Assembly: GCA_028711215.1 (NCBI GenBank)
Contig: JAQTSO010000001.1
Coordinates: 58,340-112,680 of the forward strand
Source of the DNA: Endomicrobiaceae bacterium
GTDB lineage: Bacteria > Elusimicrobiota > Endomicrobiia > Endomicrobiales > Endomicrobiaceae
Reading direction: 5' to 3'
Length of the DNA: 54,341 nucleotides
Shown: in pieces, positions 43,648 to 51,500 of the stretch
Numbering within the stretch: the stretch's first letter is position 1
How the letters are laid out: each line of letters opens with the position of its first letter
Translations under genes and position numbers: made by a program
Notes under the pieces: model-generated
Databases searched by the model: none
What the model saw: only the letters and a program-made list of their open reading frames with translations
Told to the model about the DNA's origin: nothing

Positions 43648-44105
43648 ATTAATCCTCTCTAAATTTATATCATGACATGTATTCTATAATTTTTAACATA
43701 AACTTTCAAATTATAACTATTTATTCAGATTTATATTGTCAGAGAAAAAGTAGATAAAAAAATTAAATTTACCAAACTTTATGCGGTATTTTGAGTTTAG
43801 ACTAGAAGATAGAATGCGAGTAGTTGGGCGGATTTGCAAAGCAAAACCCGGAGGTACCCGAACCACTGTAACGAAGTGAAAACTTTTAACTTGCAAAATT
43901 TATGCAGTATTTTTGATTTTGGTGAAGCCTGAGCTTGTGAATAGTATTTAGGTTGTTTTTTGCTGTTTGAAACATTAAGATTTTAGGCGAAATGAAGTAT
44001 TTCAAAAGTGCAGTGTACAAAAAGTGAAACGGTACATAAGCTTTTGAAATACAAAATTGTAGCCAAAATATTAATGTTGATTTGTTTCTTTAAAAAAGAA
44101 AGGAA
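43648..44105. other. Repeat-bearing non-coding region
   Basis: This 458-bp stretch has no credible gene. It holds two copies of TTTATGC(A/G)GTATTTT(T)GA(T/G)TTT at 43778-43798 and 43899-43919, about 120 bp apart. Between them is a GC-richer segment with a short imperfect hairpin around TTTGC-AAA-GCAAA (43832-43846), and the region ends with the long inverted repeat listed separately. It looks like remains of intergenic repeats or a mobile element rather than regulatory DNA of the flanking genes. Confidence 0.5.
43971..44078. repeat. Imperfect 37-bp inverted repeat, MITE-like or structured RNA
   Basis: The left arm, 43972-44008, and right arm, 44041-44077, are each 37 nt. The inner 12 bp (GTATTTCAAAAG/CTTTTGAAATAC) pair perfectly, and the outer part pairs with scattered mismatches, again perfectly over the last eight or so bases (ACATTAA...). 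Within the 32-nt spacer a second pair TGTAC/GTACA adds to the stem. No T-run follows, so it is not a classical terminator. Confidence 0.7.
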
Positions 44106-44192
44106 CGGAAGGAGAGGGATTCGAACCCCCGGTAGGGAAACCCTACTCTAGTTTTCAAGACTAGCGCCATAAACCAACTCGGCCATCCTTCC
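44106..44192 (-). tRNA. tRNA-Ser (anticodon TGA)
   Basis: An 87-nt class II tRNA on the minus strand. Acceptor GGAAGGA pairs with TCCTTCC, discriminator G, CCA not encoded. The anticodon stem CTAGT/ACTAG with loop CTTGAAA gives TGA. A long variable arm (GTAGGG/CCCTAC) and the T loop TTCGAAT confirm serine type. Confidence 0.96.
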
Positions 44193-44257
44193 TTTGAAAT
44201 AAATACAACGGAGTGCATTATACTATTTTTTTTATATTCAATCAACAAGTCGGTCAA

Positions 44258-44286
44258 TGTACATTTAAATTAATTTTTTATATAAT
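44258..44286 (+). promoter_or_regulatory. Promoter of the malic enzyme operon
   Basis: TATAAT at 44281-44286 with a weak -35 TGTACA at 44258-44263, spacing 17 bp. The context TATATAATAGAAAAA matches that of the second GT8 gene. Transcription would start near 44293. Confidence 0.45.
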
Positions 44287-44328
44287 AGAAAAAATTGTAC
44301 CGTTATAAAAATAATAGGGAAAGAACTT

Positions 44329-45666
44329 ATGAAAAAATTAAACATTAAAAAGCTTTTAAAGACAGCGGAAAAACCTTCGCAAGAAGCAAGAAGATTACAT
44401 CCTTTTTACAAAGGTAAAATAGAAATTGTTCCTAAATGCAGAGTAAGAGATTTCAATGATTTTGCGATTTGGTATAGCCCCGGTGTCGCTTCTGTCTGCA
44501 TGGATATACATAAAAATCCGGAATTGGTTTATGAGTATACAAATAAATGGAATACGGTTGCTGTTGTAAGTGACGGCAGCAGAGTATTAGGTTTAGGCGA
44601 TATAGGACCGGAAGCTTCTATGCCTGTTATGGAAGGCAAGGCATTGTTATATAAATATCTTGGCGGCGTAGATGCATTTCCTGTATGTCTTGGTACAAAG
44701 GATCAACAGGAAATAATAAATACGGTAAAAATACTTCAGCCGTCTTTTGGCGGAGTAAATCTTGAAGATATTTCCCAGCCTAAATGTTTCCCGATATTGC
44801 ATATTTTAAGAAAGGAATGTCACATTCCTGTTTGGCACGACGATCAACAAGGCACAGCATTAGTTACGTTAGCCGGACTCATAAATGCATTAAAAGTTGT
44901 TAATAAAAAAATCTCTAAAGTTAAAATTGCTCTTGTAGGAGCAGGTTCTGCTAATATATGTATTGCAAGATTGATAATGTTGTATGGAGCAAATCCTGCC
45001 AATATTATTATGACAGATTCAAAAGATACGTTGCATAAAGGCAGAACAGAACTAAAACTATCACATCCGGAAAAGTGGGCTATTTGTGTTGATACAAATG
45101 GTTTGGGTATACAGGGCGGAACAAAAGAAGCTATGGAAAATGCAGATGTAGTTATTGCATTATCTACACCCGGTCCTGATGTTATAAAAAAAGAATGGAT
45201 AAAAGCCATGGCAAAAAATCCTATAGTGTTTGTTTGTGCAAATCCTGTGCCGGAAATATGGCCGTGGGAAGCAAAAGAAGCAGGAGCTGCGGTTGTTGCA
45301 ACCGGTAGAAGTGATTTTGAAAATCAGGTTAATAACTCACTTGGATTTCCGGGAGTATTTAGAGGAACCTTAGATGTCAGAGCAAAAACTATAACTGATA
45401 ATATGTGTATAACTGCAGCATCAGAACTTGCTTCATGCATAGCTGATAATAAAATAAAACCGAATAAAATATTGCCGACAATGGATGACTGGCAATTATA
45501 CCCTAAAGTTGCAGCAGCGGTAGGGGTAAAAGCGATAAAAGAAAAGGTGGCAGGTAAAAAAATGTCTTATGACCGGTTGTATAATCAGGCAATGGCTATG
45601 ATAAAAAGAAGCAGAGCAATTACATCCGATATGATGAAAAAAGGTTTTATAAAAAAAGCAAAGTAA
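44329..45666 (+). CDS. NAD(P)-dependent malic enzyme, short form
   Basis: Oxidatively decarboxylates malate to pyruvate and CO2, making NAD(P)H. The 445-residue length fits the short bacterial type without a phosphotransacetylase domain. Visible blocks are YSPGVASVC near residue 50, [26 protein letters not shown] (substrate and Lys region, 82-108), [14 protein letters not shown] (metal and malate site, about 171-184) and the dinucleotide loop [13 protein letters not shown] near 205-217. Late in the chain [23 protein letters not shown] is the family's C-terminal signature. Cofactor preference cannot be read with confidence. It leads an apparent operon that also encodes fumarase, so malate made from fumarate could feed pyruvate. 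Confidence 0.93.
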   Translation: MKKLNIKKLLKTAEKPSQEARRLHPFYKGKIEIVPKCRVRDFNDFAIWYSPGVASVCMDIHKNPELVYEYTNKWNTVAVVSDGSRVLGLGDIGPEASMPVMEGKALLYKYLGGVDAFPVCLGTKDQQEIINTVKILQPSFGGVNLEDISQPKCFPILHILRKECHIPVWHDDQQGTALVTLAGLINALKVVNKKISKVKIALVGAGSANICIARLIMLYGANPANIIMTDSKDTLHKGRTELKLSHPEKWAICVDTNGLGIQGGTKEAMENADVVIALSTPGPDVIKKEWIKAMAKNPIVFVCANPVPEIWPWEAKEAGAAVVATGRSDFENQVNNSLGFPGVFRGTLDVRAKTITDNMCITAASELASCIADNKIKPNKILPTMDDWQLYPKVAAAVGVKAIKEKVAGKKMSYDRLYNQAMAMIKRSRAITSDMMKKGFIKKAK

Positions 45667-45688
45667 GATATAGTAAAAAGGAGGTTTC

Positions 45689-46648
45689 ATGAAGAATTTT
45701 TTTGGATTAGCGGTTATTTGTATTATGGTGTTTTTTTTAATGTCATGTGAAAAAACAAGCGAAAATTATTTCGTATCCGATTATGCCAAAAAGTTTCAAA
45801 ATGAGTTTAACAATTACACTAAACAAATTAATGAAAATCCCACGAATTCAAGTGCCTATAGACAAAGATCAGAAATAAGAGAAAGAGTAGGTGATTTTAA
45901 AGGAGCACTTGAAGATATAAAAAAAGCCGTTGAATTTGATAATAAGAATTATCAGTTATATTATACTGAAGCTATGTTGGAAAATACTTTAGTATATTTG
46001 AAAGAGGCAGTAGAAAGTTTTGATAAAGTAATAGAAGTAACTCCTAAAAATTACAGGGCTTATCGTGACAGAGGACGTGTTAAAGAAAGAATGGGCAATT
46101 ATGAAGGTGCTCTTGAAGATTTTGCAAAGGCAATTAGTTTAAATCCGAATGACGATGAATCTTTTGTTTCAAGAGGCAATTTGAAAAATATGATTGGAGA
46201 CAAAAAAGGTGCTCTCGAAGATTTTGCGATAGCAATAAAAATTAATCCGGTAAATATAAATGCATATCAAAGTAAGGGATATTCTATTGATGTAAGATCT
46301 GAAAATTATAAAGAAGCGATAGCATCTTTTGAAAAAATTGTAAAATTAAATCCAAATTCTGCCGATGCTTATGATAATTTAGCTAATGCAAAAAGAAATT
46401 TTGGAGATAAAAAAGGTGCTTTGGCTGCTTATAAAAAAGCTATAGAATTGAACCCGAACCATATGTATGTATATGCAAATATGGCAAGACTTGAAAGAGA
46501 AACAGGTAACAGAAAGGAAGCTATAGCATTGTTACAAAAAGCTTTAGAAATAGATCCTAATAATCAGGGATATAAAAATGATATAGCAACTATTCAAAGA
46601 GAAGAAGAAACAGTGAAAGAAGTAGCTTTATCATTACAAAAAAATTAA
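45689..46648 (+). CDS. TPR-repeat lipoprotein
   Basis: A 319-residue protein with a lipoprotein signal ending at C20 (FLMSC) and about seven tetratricopeptide repeats from residue 45 to 300. Clear units are RVGDFKGALEDIKKAVEFD, MGNYEGALEDFAKAISLNPND, IGDKKGALEDFAIAIKINP, FGDKKGALAAYKKAIELNP and TGNRKEAIALLQKALEIDP. AAAAGGAGG lies before the ATG, 22 bp after the malic enzyme. It is likely tethered to a membrane facing the periplasm and acts by binding partner proteins. Nothing in its sequence links it to the enzymes around it, so its place in a metabolic operon is unexplained. Confidence 0.88.
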   Translation: MKNFFGLAVICIMVFFLMSCEKTSENYFVSDYAKKFQNEFNNYTKQINENPTNSSAYRQRSEIRERVGDFKGALEDIKKAVEFDNKNYQLYYTEAMLENTLVYLKEAVESFDKVIEVTPKNYRAYRDRGRVKERMGNYEGALEDFAKAISLNPNDDESFVSRGNLKNMIGDKKGALEDFAIAIKINPVNINAYQSKGYSIDVRSENYKEAIASFEKIVKLNPNSADAYDNLANAKRNFGDKKGALAAYKKAIELNPNHMYVYANMARLERETGNRKEAIALLQKALEIDPNNQGYKNDIATIQREEETVKEVALSLQKN

Positions 46649-46651
46649 AAG

Positions 46652-47494
46652 ATGAGACAGATTAAAAAAAGTGATATTATATTAAAAATTGAAAATTTGT
46701 GTGCCGATATAAATTATGATTTATCAGACGATGTTTTATGTTCAATACAAAAAAACATAAAAAATGATAATTCTTTTGCAGATACTATTCTAATGGAAAT
46801 TATTGAAAATGCAAAAATAGCTAAATATGAAAAAATTGCACTTTGTCAGGATACAGGAACAGCAAATGTTTTTGTAAAATGCGGTAAAAATGTATGTTTC
46901 AGTGATAATTCCGATATTTATTCAATTATTAATGAAGGCGTTAAGAACGGGTACCAAAAATACCACTTGAGAAAATCCATAGTAGCCGATCCGATTGAAA
47001 GAATGAATACGCAGACAAATACCCCGGCCAATATCTACGTTGATTTTGTTGAAGGAGACAAAATAGAAGTAACAATGCTTGCAAAAGGCGGTGGCAGTGA
47101 AAATGCCAGTGCATTAAAAATGTTAACACCTGCAGACGGTTGGAAAGGTATAAGAAATTTTATTGTAGATACAGTCAAAGAAAAGGGTGCTAATGCGTGT
47201 CCCCCGTTAATAATAGGAGTTGGTATCGGCGGTGATTTTGCTTCCGTAGGGTTAGTTGCGAAAAAAGCATTGTTAAGAGATATCGGTTCAAAAAACACTA
47301 GTGAAAATTATATTGAAAAAGAAAATGAACTTTTGTCGGAAATAAATAAATTAAATATCGGGATTATGGGGCTTGGAGGCAAATGCACTGCTCTTGCAGT
47401 ATTCATTGAAACAAAACCTTGTCATATTGCATCCTTGCCGGTTGCGGTAAATTTGCAGTGCCATTCTCACAGAAAAAAGACAATAATTATATGA
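46652..47494 (+). CDS. Class I fumarate hydratase, alpha subunit
   Basis: The N-terminal half of the iron-sulfur fumarase, which interconverts fumarate and malate. The 280-residue protein has the three cysteines expected to hold the [4Fe-4S] cluster: C65 in ALCQDTGT, C183 in NACPPLIIGVGIGGD, and C245 in GLGGKCTALAV. AKGGGSENAS (145-153) is the conserved substrate loop. Two-subunit forms of this enzyme are common in anaerobes and are oxygen-sensitive. Tartrate dehydratase (TtdA) belongs to the same family and cannot be ruled out by sequence, but the neighbouring malic enzyme favours fumarase. It overlaps the beta-subunit gene by 4 bp. Confidence 0.92.
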   Translation: MRQIKKSDIILKIENLCADINYDLSDDVLCSIQKNIKNDNSFADTILMEIIENAKIAKYEKIALCQDTGTANVFVKCGKNVCFSDNSDIYSIINEGVKNGYQKYHLRKSIVADPIERMNTQTNTPANIYVDFVEGDKIEVTMLAKGGGSENASALKMLTPADGWKGIRNFIVDTVKEKGANACPPLIIGVGIGGDFASVGLVAKKALLRDIGSKNTSENYIEKENELLSEINKLNIGIMGLGGKCTALAVFIETKPCHIASLPVAVNLQCHSHRKKTIII

Positions 47495-48015
47495 AAATCA
47501 CAATAGAACAGTTATTAAAAAATATCGAAAATTATAAAATCGGCACACAATTAGAATTAACCGGAACAATTTATACGGCAAGAGATCAGGCACATAAAAG
47601 ATTGATTGCTTTGATTGCCGATAAAAAAGAGTTGCCGATAAATTTGGAAGGTTCTTGTATATATTATTGCGGACCATGTCCAAACAGTCCGAGTCGGATA
47701 ATCGGGTCATGCGGACCTACAACATCATCAAGAATGGATATTTTTACACCGACTGTTTTAGATAACGGGGTAAAAATATTAATTGGCAAAGGTAACAGAA
47801 GTAAAGAAGTTAAAGAGTCTATAAAAAAAAATAAAGCTATATATTTACTTGCAACAGGCGGAGCAGGGGCATTGATTGCAAAAAAGGTAAAAAGTTCACA
47901 GCTGGTTGCCTTTGAAGATTTGGGACCGGAAGCTGTTCATAAATTATATGTGGAAGATTTTCCTTTAATAGTCGGCATTGATTGTTTTGGTAATAGTATA
48001 TTTGAGAGGGACTAA
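47491..48015 (+). CDS. Class I fumarate hydratase, beta subunit
   Basis: The C-terminal half of the two-subunit fumarase, 174 residues. It carries GTIYTARDQAHKRL near residue 25, CIYYCGPCPNSP (about 54-65), GSCGPTTSSRMD (about 69-80), GKGNRSKEV and VAFEDLGPEAVHKLYVEDFPLIV, the usual landmarks of the Fe-S hydro-lyase beta domain. The ATG at 47491 overlaps the alpha stop as ATGA, the normal arrangement; the frame is open 72 bp further upstream, but only inside the alpha gene. coaX follows with no gap. Confidence 0.93.
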   Translation: MKITIEQLLKNIENYKIGTQLELTGTIYTARDQAHKRLIALIADKKELPINLEGSCIYYCGPCPNSPSRIIGSCGPTTSSRMDIFTPTVLDNGVKILIGKGNRSKEVKESIKKNKAIYLLATGGAGALIAKKVKSSQLVAFEDLGPEAVHKLYVEDFPLIVGIDCFGNSIFERD

Positions 48016-48786
48016 ATGTTTTTAGCAATAGACATAGGAAATACAAATATTACTTTGGGATTATATAATAATGTTCAAAGTGAAATAATAAAAATTTGGA
48101 GAATTGCAACGTCAAAGAAGAAAACAGTTGATGAATATGCAATTACTATTTTAGATATTTTACACTATTCAGGTATAGACGAAAAAAAAATTGAAGATAT
48201 TGCAATTGCCAGTGTAGTTCCTTCCATCGACAGTGTTTTTTCCGAATTAACAGAATCTTATTTCAACAAAAAGGCTTTTTTTGTAACAATTAAAAATGCA
48301 AGTGATTTTAAAATCCCGTATGGCAATCCGGATGATGTCGGTGCCGATAGAATTGCCGATGCGGTGGCCGTATATAAATTATTCGGCGGACCTGCAATAG
48401 TAATAGATTTCGGCACAGCCACAACTTTTGACTGTATAGATTCTGATGGAACATATTTAGGAGGAGCAATAGCTCCGGGACCGGAAATATCAGCACAATC
48501 TCTTGCCCAAAGGACTGCTAAATTGCCACAGGTAAATATTGCATTGCCAAAAAATGTTATCGGAAGATCAACAGTTGAGTGTATTCAATCAGGTTTATAT
48601 TATGGATATATTGGTTTAGTAAAAGAAATTATTTCAAGACTCAAAGAAAATCTCAAACCGAATGCTCATATTATTGCAACCGGCGGACTGGCAACTCTAA
48701 TAGTAAAAGAAATTTCTGAAATCAAACATATTATTCCGGAATTAACGCTGGAAGGAATACGTATAATATACCAAAACAAAAAATAA
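48016..48786 (+). CDS. coaX: Type III pantothenate kinase
   Basis: Phosphorylates pantothenate in the first step of coenzyme A synthesis. This ASKHA-fold type uses a monovalent cation and is not inhibited by CoA. The 256-residue protein has the phosphate loop AIDIGNTNITLGL at the N-terminus with D6, GNPDDVGADRIADAVA near 95-115, and VIDFGTATTFDCIDSDGTYLGGAIAPGPEISAQSLAQRTAKLP near 132-175. ATGGLA near the C-terminus closes the nucleotide site. It starts directly after the fumarase beta stop and has GAGAGGGA as ribosome site, so it is translated in series. Confidence 0.95.
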   Translation: MFLAIDIGNTNITLGLYNNVQSEIIKIWRIATSKKKTVDEYAITILDILHYSGIDEKKIEDIAIASVVPSIDSVFSELTESYFNKKAFFVTIKNASDFKIPYGNPDDVGADRIADAVAVYKLFGGPAIVIDFGTATTFDCIDSDGTYLGGAIAPGPEISAQSLAQRTAKLPQVNIALPKNVIGRSTVECIQSGLYYGYIGLVKEIISRLKENLKPNAHIIATGGLATLIVKEISEIKHIIPELTLEGIRIIYQNKK

Positions 48787-48796
48787 AGGAGTTTTT

Positions 48797-49537
48797 ATGA
48801 GAAAAATTATTATAGTATTAATATTGTTTTTTACAATGTCCGTTGCTTCGTTTGCTTCCTCGTTTGATGCTTTTAATTCATTTCTCCAGGCATCCGTACC
48901 TGATGCTGATGCACAAAGATATTTGGATAATCTTTCTTCCGATATGGGATCGGTGATGCTCGGCGGGAACATAGGAGTATCGGCAAGTTTGGGACTTTCT
49001 AATATAAGATTTAACTTAAAAATATCCGGTACGCAGATGAACAGCGAAATAATGCGAGCAAGCGGCAGCGATATGCTGTATATGCCGATACTGCATGCCG
49101 AATTCGGATTGCCTTATAGAATTGATCTTATAGGAAGATACGGATTCGGATATGATTCAAATATATACGGCATCGGAGCCAGATACGGATTGTATGAGAG
49201 TCAGCTCATAGTGCTCCCTTCCATTTCGGTCCAGGGCCTTTACAGCATGATGACCACGCGTTCAAACGGTAATGATTTTGACGCAAACAATATAAGCCTG
49301 TCAACGGTTGCGACTTTTGACCAGATTCCTTTTGTTATGCCTTATGCGGGACTCGGATGGAGTAAAACGTCGCTTACTCCGAAATCATCAAACAAACAAC
49401 ATTTAACAGGAACAGATTCTACTATGGGATATACTCTTGGGATTGCTGCATCTTTTTTAATGATAAATGCTGATGTTTCTGTGACTTGGTATGATATGAT
49501 ACCGAACTATACTTTAGGCATTAGTGCCGGATTTTAA
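48797..49537 (+). CDS. Exported beta-barrel-like outer-membrane protein
   Basis: A 246-residue protein with a signal peptide (residues 1-20, VASFASS), then alternating hydrophobic and polar residues typical of beta strands (GGNIGVSASLGLSNIRFNLKI, IDLIGRYGFGYDSNIYGIGARYG, GYTLGIAASFLMINADVSV), and a C-terminal phenylalanine as in proteins inserted by BamA. I do not recognise the family. The DNA is visibly richer in G and C than its neighbours, which could reflect strong expression or a different origin. It follows coaX by 10 bp with AAAGGAG before the ATG. Confidence 0.7.
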   Translation: MRKIIIVLILFFTMSVASFASSFDAFNSFLQASVPDADAQRYLDNLSSDMGSVMLGGNIGVSASLGLSNIRFNLKISGTQMNSEIMRASGSDMLYMPILHAEFGLPYRIDLIGRYGFGYDSNIYGIGARYGLYESQLIVLPSISVQGLYSMMTTRSNGNDFDANNISLSTVATFDQIPFVMPYAGLGWSKTSLTPKSSNKQHLTGTDSTMGYTLGIAASFLMINADVSVTWYDMIPNYTLGISAGF

Positions 49538-49545
49538 TATAAAAA

Positions 49546-50130
49546 ATGCTAAATTTTCCGACTGACGAAATAAAAAGAAAAACTTTCCACATATTAACAT
49601 TATTGTATGTTATTGCATATTGGTATTTACCTTTAAATACTGTTTTGTCTGCAATGTTTGCCATAATTTTATTTGTATTTGCGGCAGAAGTTGTAAGAGC
49701 AAAAAATGAGAAATTTAATATTTTTATACTAAAAATATTAGGCGGATCACACAGGGAATCTGAAACTCATAAAATCAGCGGATTGCCTTGGACATTAGCA
49801 GGTGCTTTTTTTGCAATGATATTGTTTCAAGATAAAACAATGGTTTTAACAAGTTTTTTATACCTGGCTTTCGGTGACGCTGTTGCAGCATTAGTCGGTA
49901 AAGCCTGTGGAAAACATAAAATATATGCAGGTAAATCTCTGGAAGGCAGCTTTGCTTGCTTAGTTGTTTGCTTTATTATAGGATTAATTATATTGCCGAC
50001 ATGGCAATTTGCACTTGTCGGAGCTTTATTTGCAACATTTATTGAAACAATACCGTGGCCGTTAAACGATAATTTCTGGATGCAAATAATAAATGCCGGT
50101 ATTCTTACATTTTTATCCGGAATATTATAA
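49546..50130 (+). CDS. CTP-dependent dolichol/phytol/diacylglycerol kinase-like membrane protein
   Basis: A 194-residue polytopic protein with about six membrane segments. It has the family pattern of the SEC59/VTE5/Dgk1 kinases: EIKRKTFHILTLL at the N-terminus, KISGLPWTLAGA, then AFGDAVAALVGKACGKHKI and GKSLEGSFACLVVCF. Such enzymes phosphorylate lipid alcohols with CTP. The substrate is unknown; polyprenol or diacylglycerol are reasonable given the surface-glycan genes in the window. Its stop overlaps the next gene's start by one base, so expression is coupled. Confidence 0.82.
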   Translation: MLNFPTDEIKRKTFHILTLLYVIAYWYLPLNTVLSAMFAIILFVFAAEVVRAKNEKFNIFILKILGGSHRESETHKISGLPWTLAGAFFAMILFQDKTMVLTSFLYLAFGDAVAALVGKACGKHKIYAGKSLEGSFACLVVCFIIGLIILPTWQFALVGALFATFIETIPWPLNDNFWMQIINAGILTFLSGIL

Positions 50131-50810
50131 TGAAAAAAATATTATATTTTTTAATACTGTTTTTTTTGATTTTTACCGAAACTTCATCTTTTTCTGATGT
50201 GTTTTATGCAAATGGCGATGGTAAAAAAAAACAAATTGCTTTAACTTTTGACGACGGCCCAGGCAAAAATACAAAAGAAATTTTAGATATTCTCAAAGAG
50301 AAAAATATAAAAGCTACATTTTTTATTTCCGGCAGTTCTGTTCACGGAAAAAAAGCTACAGTTAAAGCCATATATGACTCAGGCAATGAAATTGCAAACC
50401 ATACATATTCTCATGTCAATTTTTTTAAATATAAAAAACCCGATATTGAGGATAAAATTAAATCAGAAATTTTTAAATGCGAAACTATAATTCATGCTAT
50501 TACGAATTACAAAACAAAATTACTCAGAATCCCGCATGGTTTTTCAAGAGCTCCGTCACAAAAAGTGGCAAAAGAGCTCGGTTATATTATTGTTAATTGG
50601 TCTTTTGGATGCGATTGGAATACAAAACTTACTCAGGAACAAATGTATCAGTTATATAAAAAAAACATAAAGTCCGGTGCAATATTTTTGATGCATGATT
50701 CAAAAAAAAGCAAAAAGGTGGTTAACTTTTTGCCGCAATTAATTGATGATATTAAACAAGAAGGTTACGATATTGTAACCGTAAGTGAACTTCTCAACTT
50801 AAACTTATGA
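50130..50810 (+). CDS. Exported polysaccharide deacetylase (NodB family)
   Basis: A 226-residue carbohydrate esterase 4 protein with a signal peptide (residues 1-22). The catalytic TFDDGP sits at 39-44 (D41, D42) and the metal histidines H91 and H95 are in HTYSH. LRIPHGF near 126-132 and FLMHDS near 191 are the later motifs. Members remove N- or O-acetyl groups from peptidoglycan, chitin-like glycans or capsule. The genes overlap by one base upstream and by four bases downstream, which marks a tight translational unit. Confidence 0.9.
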   Translation: MKKILYFLILFFLIFTETSSFSDVFYANGDGKKKQIALTFDDGPGKNTKEILDILKEKNIKATFFISGSSVHGKKATVKAIYDSGNEIANHTYSHVNFFKYKKPDIEDKIKSEIFKCETIIHAITNYKTKLLRIPHGFSRAPSQKVAKELGYIIVNWSFGCDWNTKLTQEQMYQLYKKNIKSGAIFLMHDSKKSKKVVNFLPQLIDDIKQEGYDIVTVSELLNLNL

Positions 50811-51259
50811 TTATTTCGTCCGTTAAAAATTATAAAAGTGTTACTAAATACTTTCCACAGTTAAATGTTATATTTAATTTTATAAATAGTTTCATGACCA
50901 AAAATATAAAAGAAGGAAAATATGAGTTGGATTTTGGGATATATGCTATTGTTCAAAACTCGCAACCTAAGCCAAGATGCGAACAATTGTTGGAAACACA
51001 TAAAAAATATGTGGATTTGCAATATGTTATTTCCGGCAGAGATAAAATCGGCTGGAAATTTTTGGATAAATCATTTGTTGTTGATACAAAATATAATAAA
51101 AAAAATGATATAACTTTTTTTCAAAACAAACCTGATTTTTTTATTGTATTGAAAAAAGGTGATTTTGCAATGTTTTTTTCAGAAGATGCACATTCGCCTT
51201 TGTGTGGAAAAACATTAGTAAAAAAATGTGTATTTAAGATCCCCCAAAAATTTATATAA
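50807..51259 (+). CDS. YhcH/YjgK/YiaL (EbgC) family protein
   Basis: A 150-residue cupin-like protein. Family landmarks are LETHKKYVDLQYVISGRDKIGW near residues 63-84 (histidine and aspartate for metal or sugar binding), FAMFFSEDAHSPLCG near 122-136 with a second histidine, and VKKCVFKIP at the end. Members occur in sugar-acid, sialic acid and amino-sugar utilisation loci and may act as sugar isomerases or mutarotases; the reaction here is not known. It overlaps the deacetylase gene by four bases (ATGA), which suggests action on a released sugar. It is the last gene of the operon. Confidence 0.85.
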   Translation: MIISSVKNYKSVTKYFPQLNVIFNFINSFMTKNIKEGKYELDFGIYAIVQNSQPKPRCEQLLETHKKYVDLQYVISGRDKIGWKFLDKSFVVDTKYNKKNDITFFQNKPDFFIVLKKGDFAMFFSEDAHSPLCGKTLVKKCVFKIPQKFI

Positions 51260-51301
51260 AACCCAAAACTCTGAATATTAAACTGTTATTTTTAAGTATC
51301 C

Positions 51302-51330
51302 TTGACAAATCAATAGGTATGTTGTACTAT
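51302..51330 (+). promoter_or_regulatory. nrd promoter P1
   Basis: TTGACA at 51302-51307 and TACTAT at 51325-51330, spacing 17 bp. It lies in the first of two near-identical copies of a promoter-operator unit offset by 76 bp. Confidence 0.75.
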
Positions 51331-51338
51331 TTCTCACA

Positions 51339-51354
51339 ATACAATATATTGTGT
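51339..51354 (+). promoter_or_regulatory. NrdR box 1
   Basis: ATACAATATATTGTGT matches the NrdR box consensus ACAC(A/T)ATATAT(A/T)GTGT at all but one base. It lies just downstream of the P1 -10, where repressor binding would block transcription. Confidence 0.75.
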
Positions 51355-51377
51355 TTTTTAAAAACATGAAAGTTTTC

Positions 51378-51406
51378 TTGACAAATCAATAGGTATGTTG
51401 TAATAT
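51378..51406 (+). promoter_or_regulatory. nrd promoter P2
   Basis: TTGACA at 51378-51383 and TAATAT at 51401-51406, spacing 17 bp. The sequence from TTGACA through the spacer is identical to P1. The transcript would have an untranslated leader of nearly 90 bases. Confidence 0.75.
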
Positions 51407-51414
51407 TTCACAAA

Positions 51415-51430
51415 ACACAATATATGGTTG
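51415..51430 (+). promoter_or_regulatory. NrdR box 2
   Basis: ACACAATATATGGTTG keeps 13 of 16 bases of the NrdR box. It is at the same place relative to P2 as box 1 is to P1. The 76-bp spacing between boxes is more than the roughly three helical turns usual for paired NrdR boxes. Confidence 0.65.
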
Positions 51431-51500
51431 TATTTCTGAAGTGTAAATTCTAAATATAAGCAATAATGTTCTTAAATTTTAATTAAAGGGATATCTGTCT

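Noticed and set aside
43801-43900. Riboswitch or tRNA-like structure in the GC-richer part of the 43648-44105 gap
   Set aside because: Only a short imperfect hairpin was found; no cloverleaf or known riboswitch core can be drawn.
47419-47490. Longer start for fumarase beta
   Set aside because: It lies wholly inside the alpha gene, and the ATGA overlap at 47491 is the standard arrangement for this pair.
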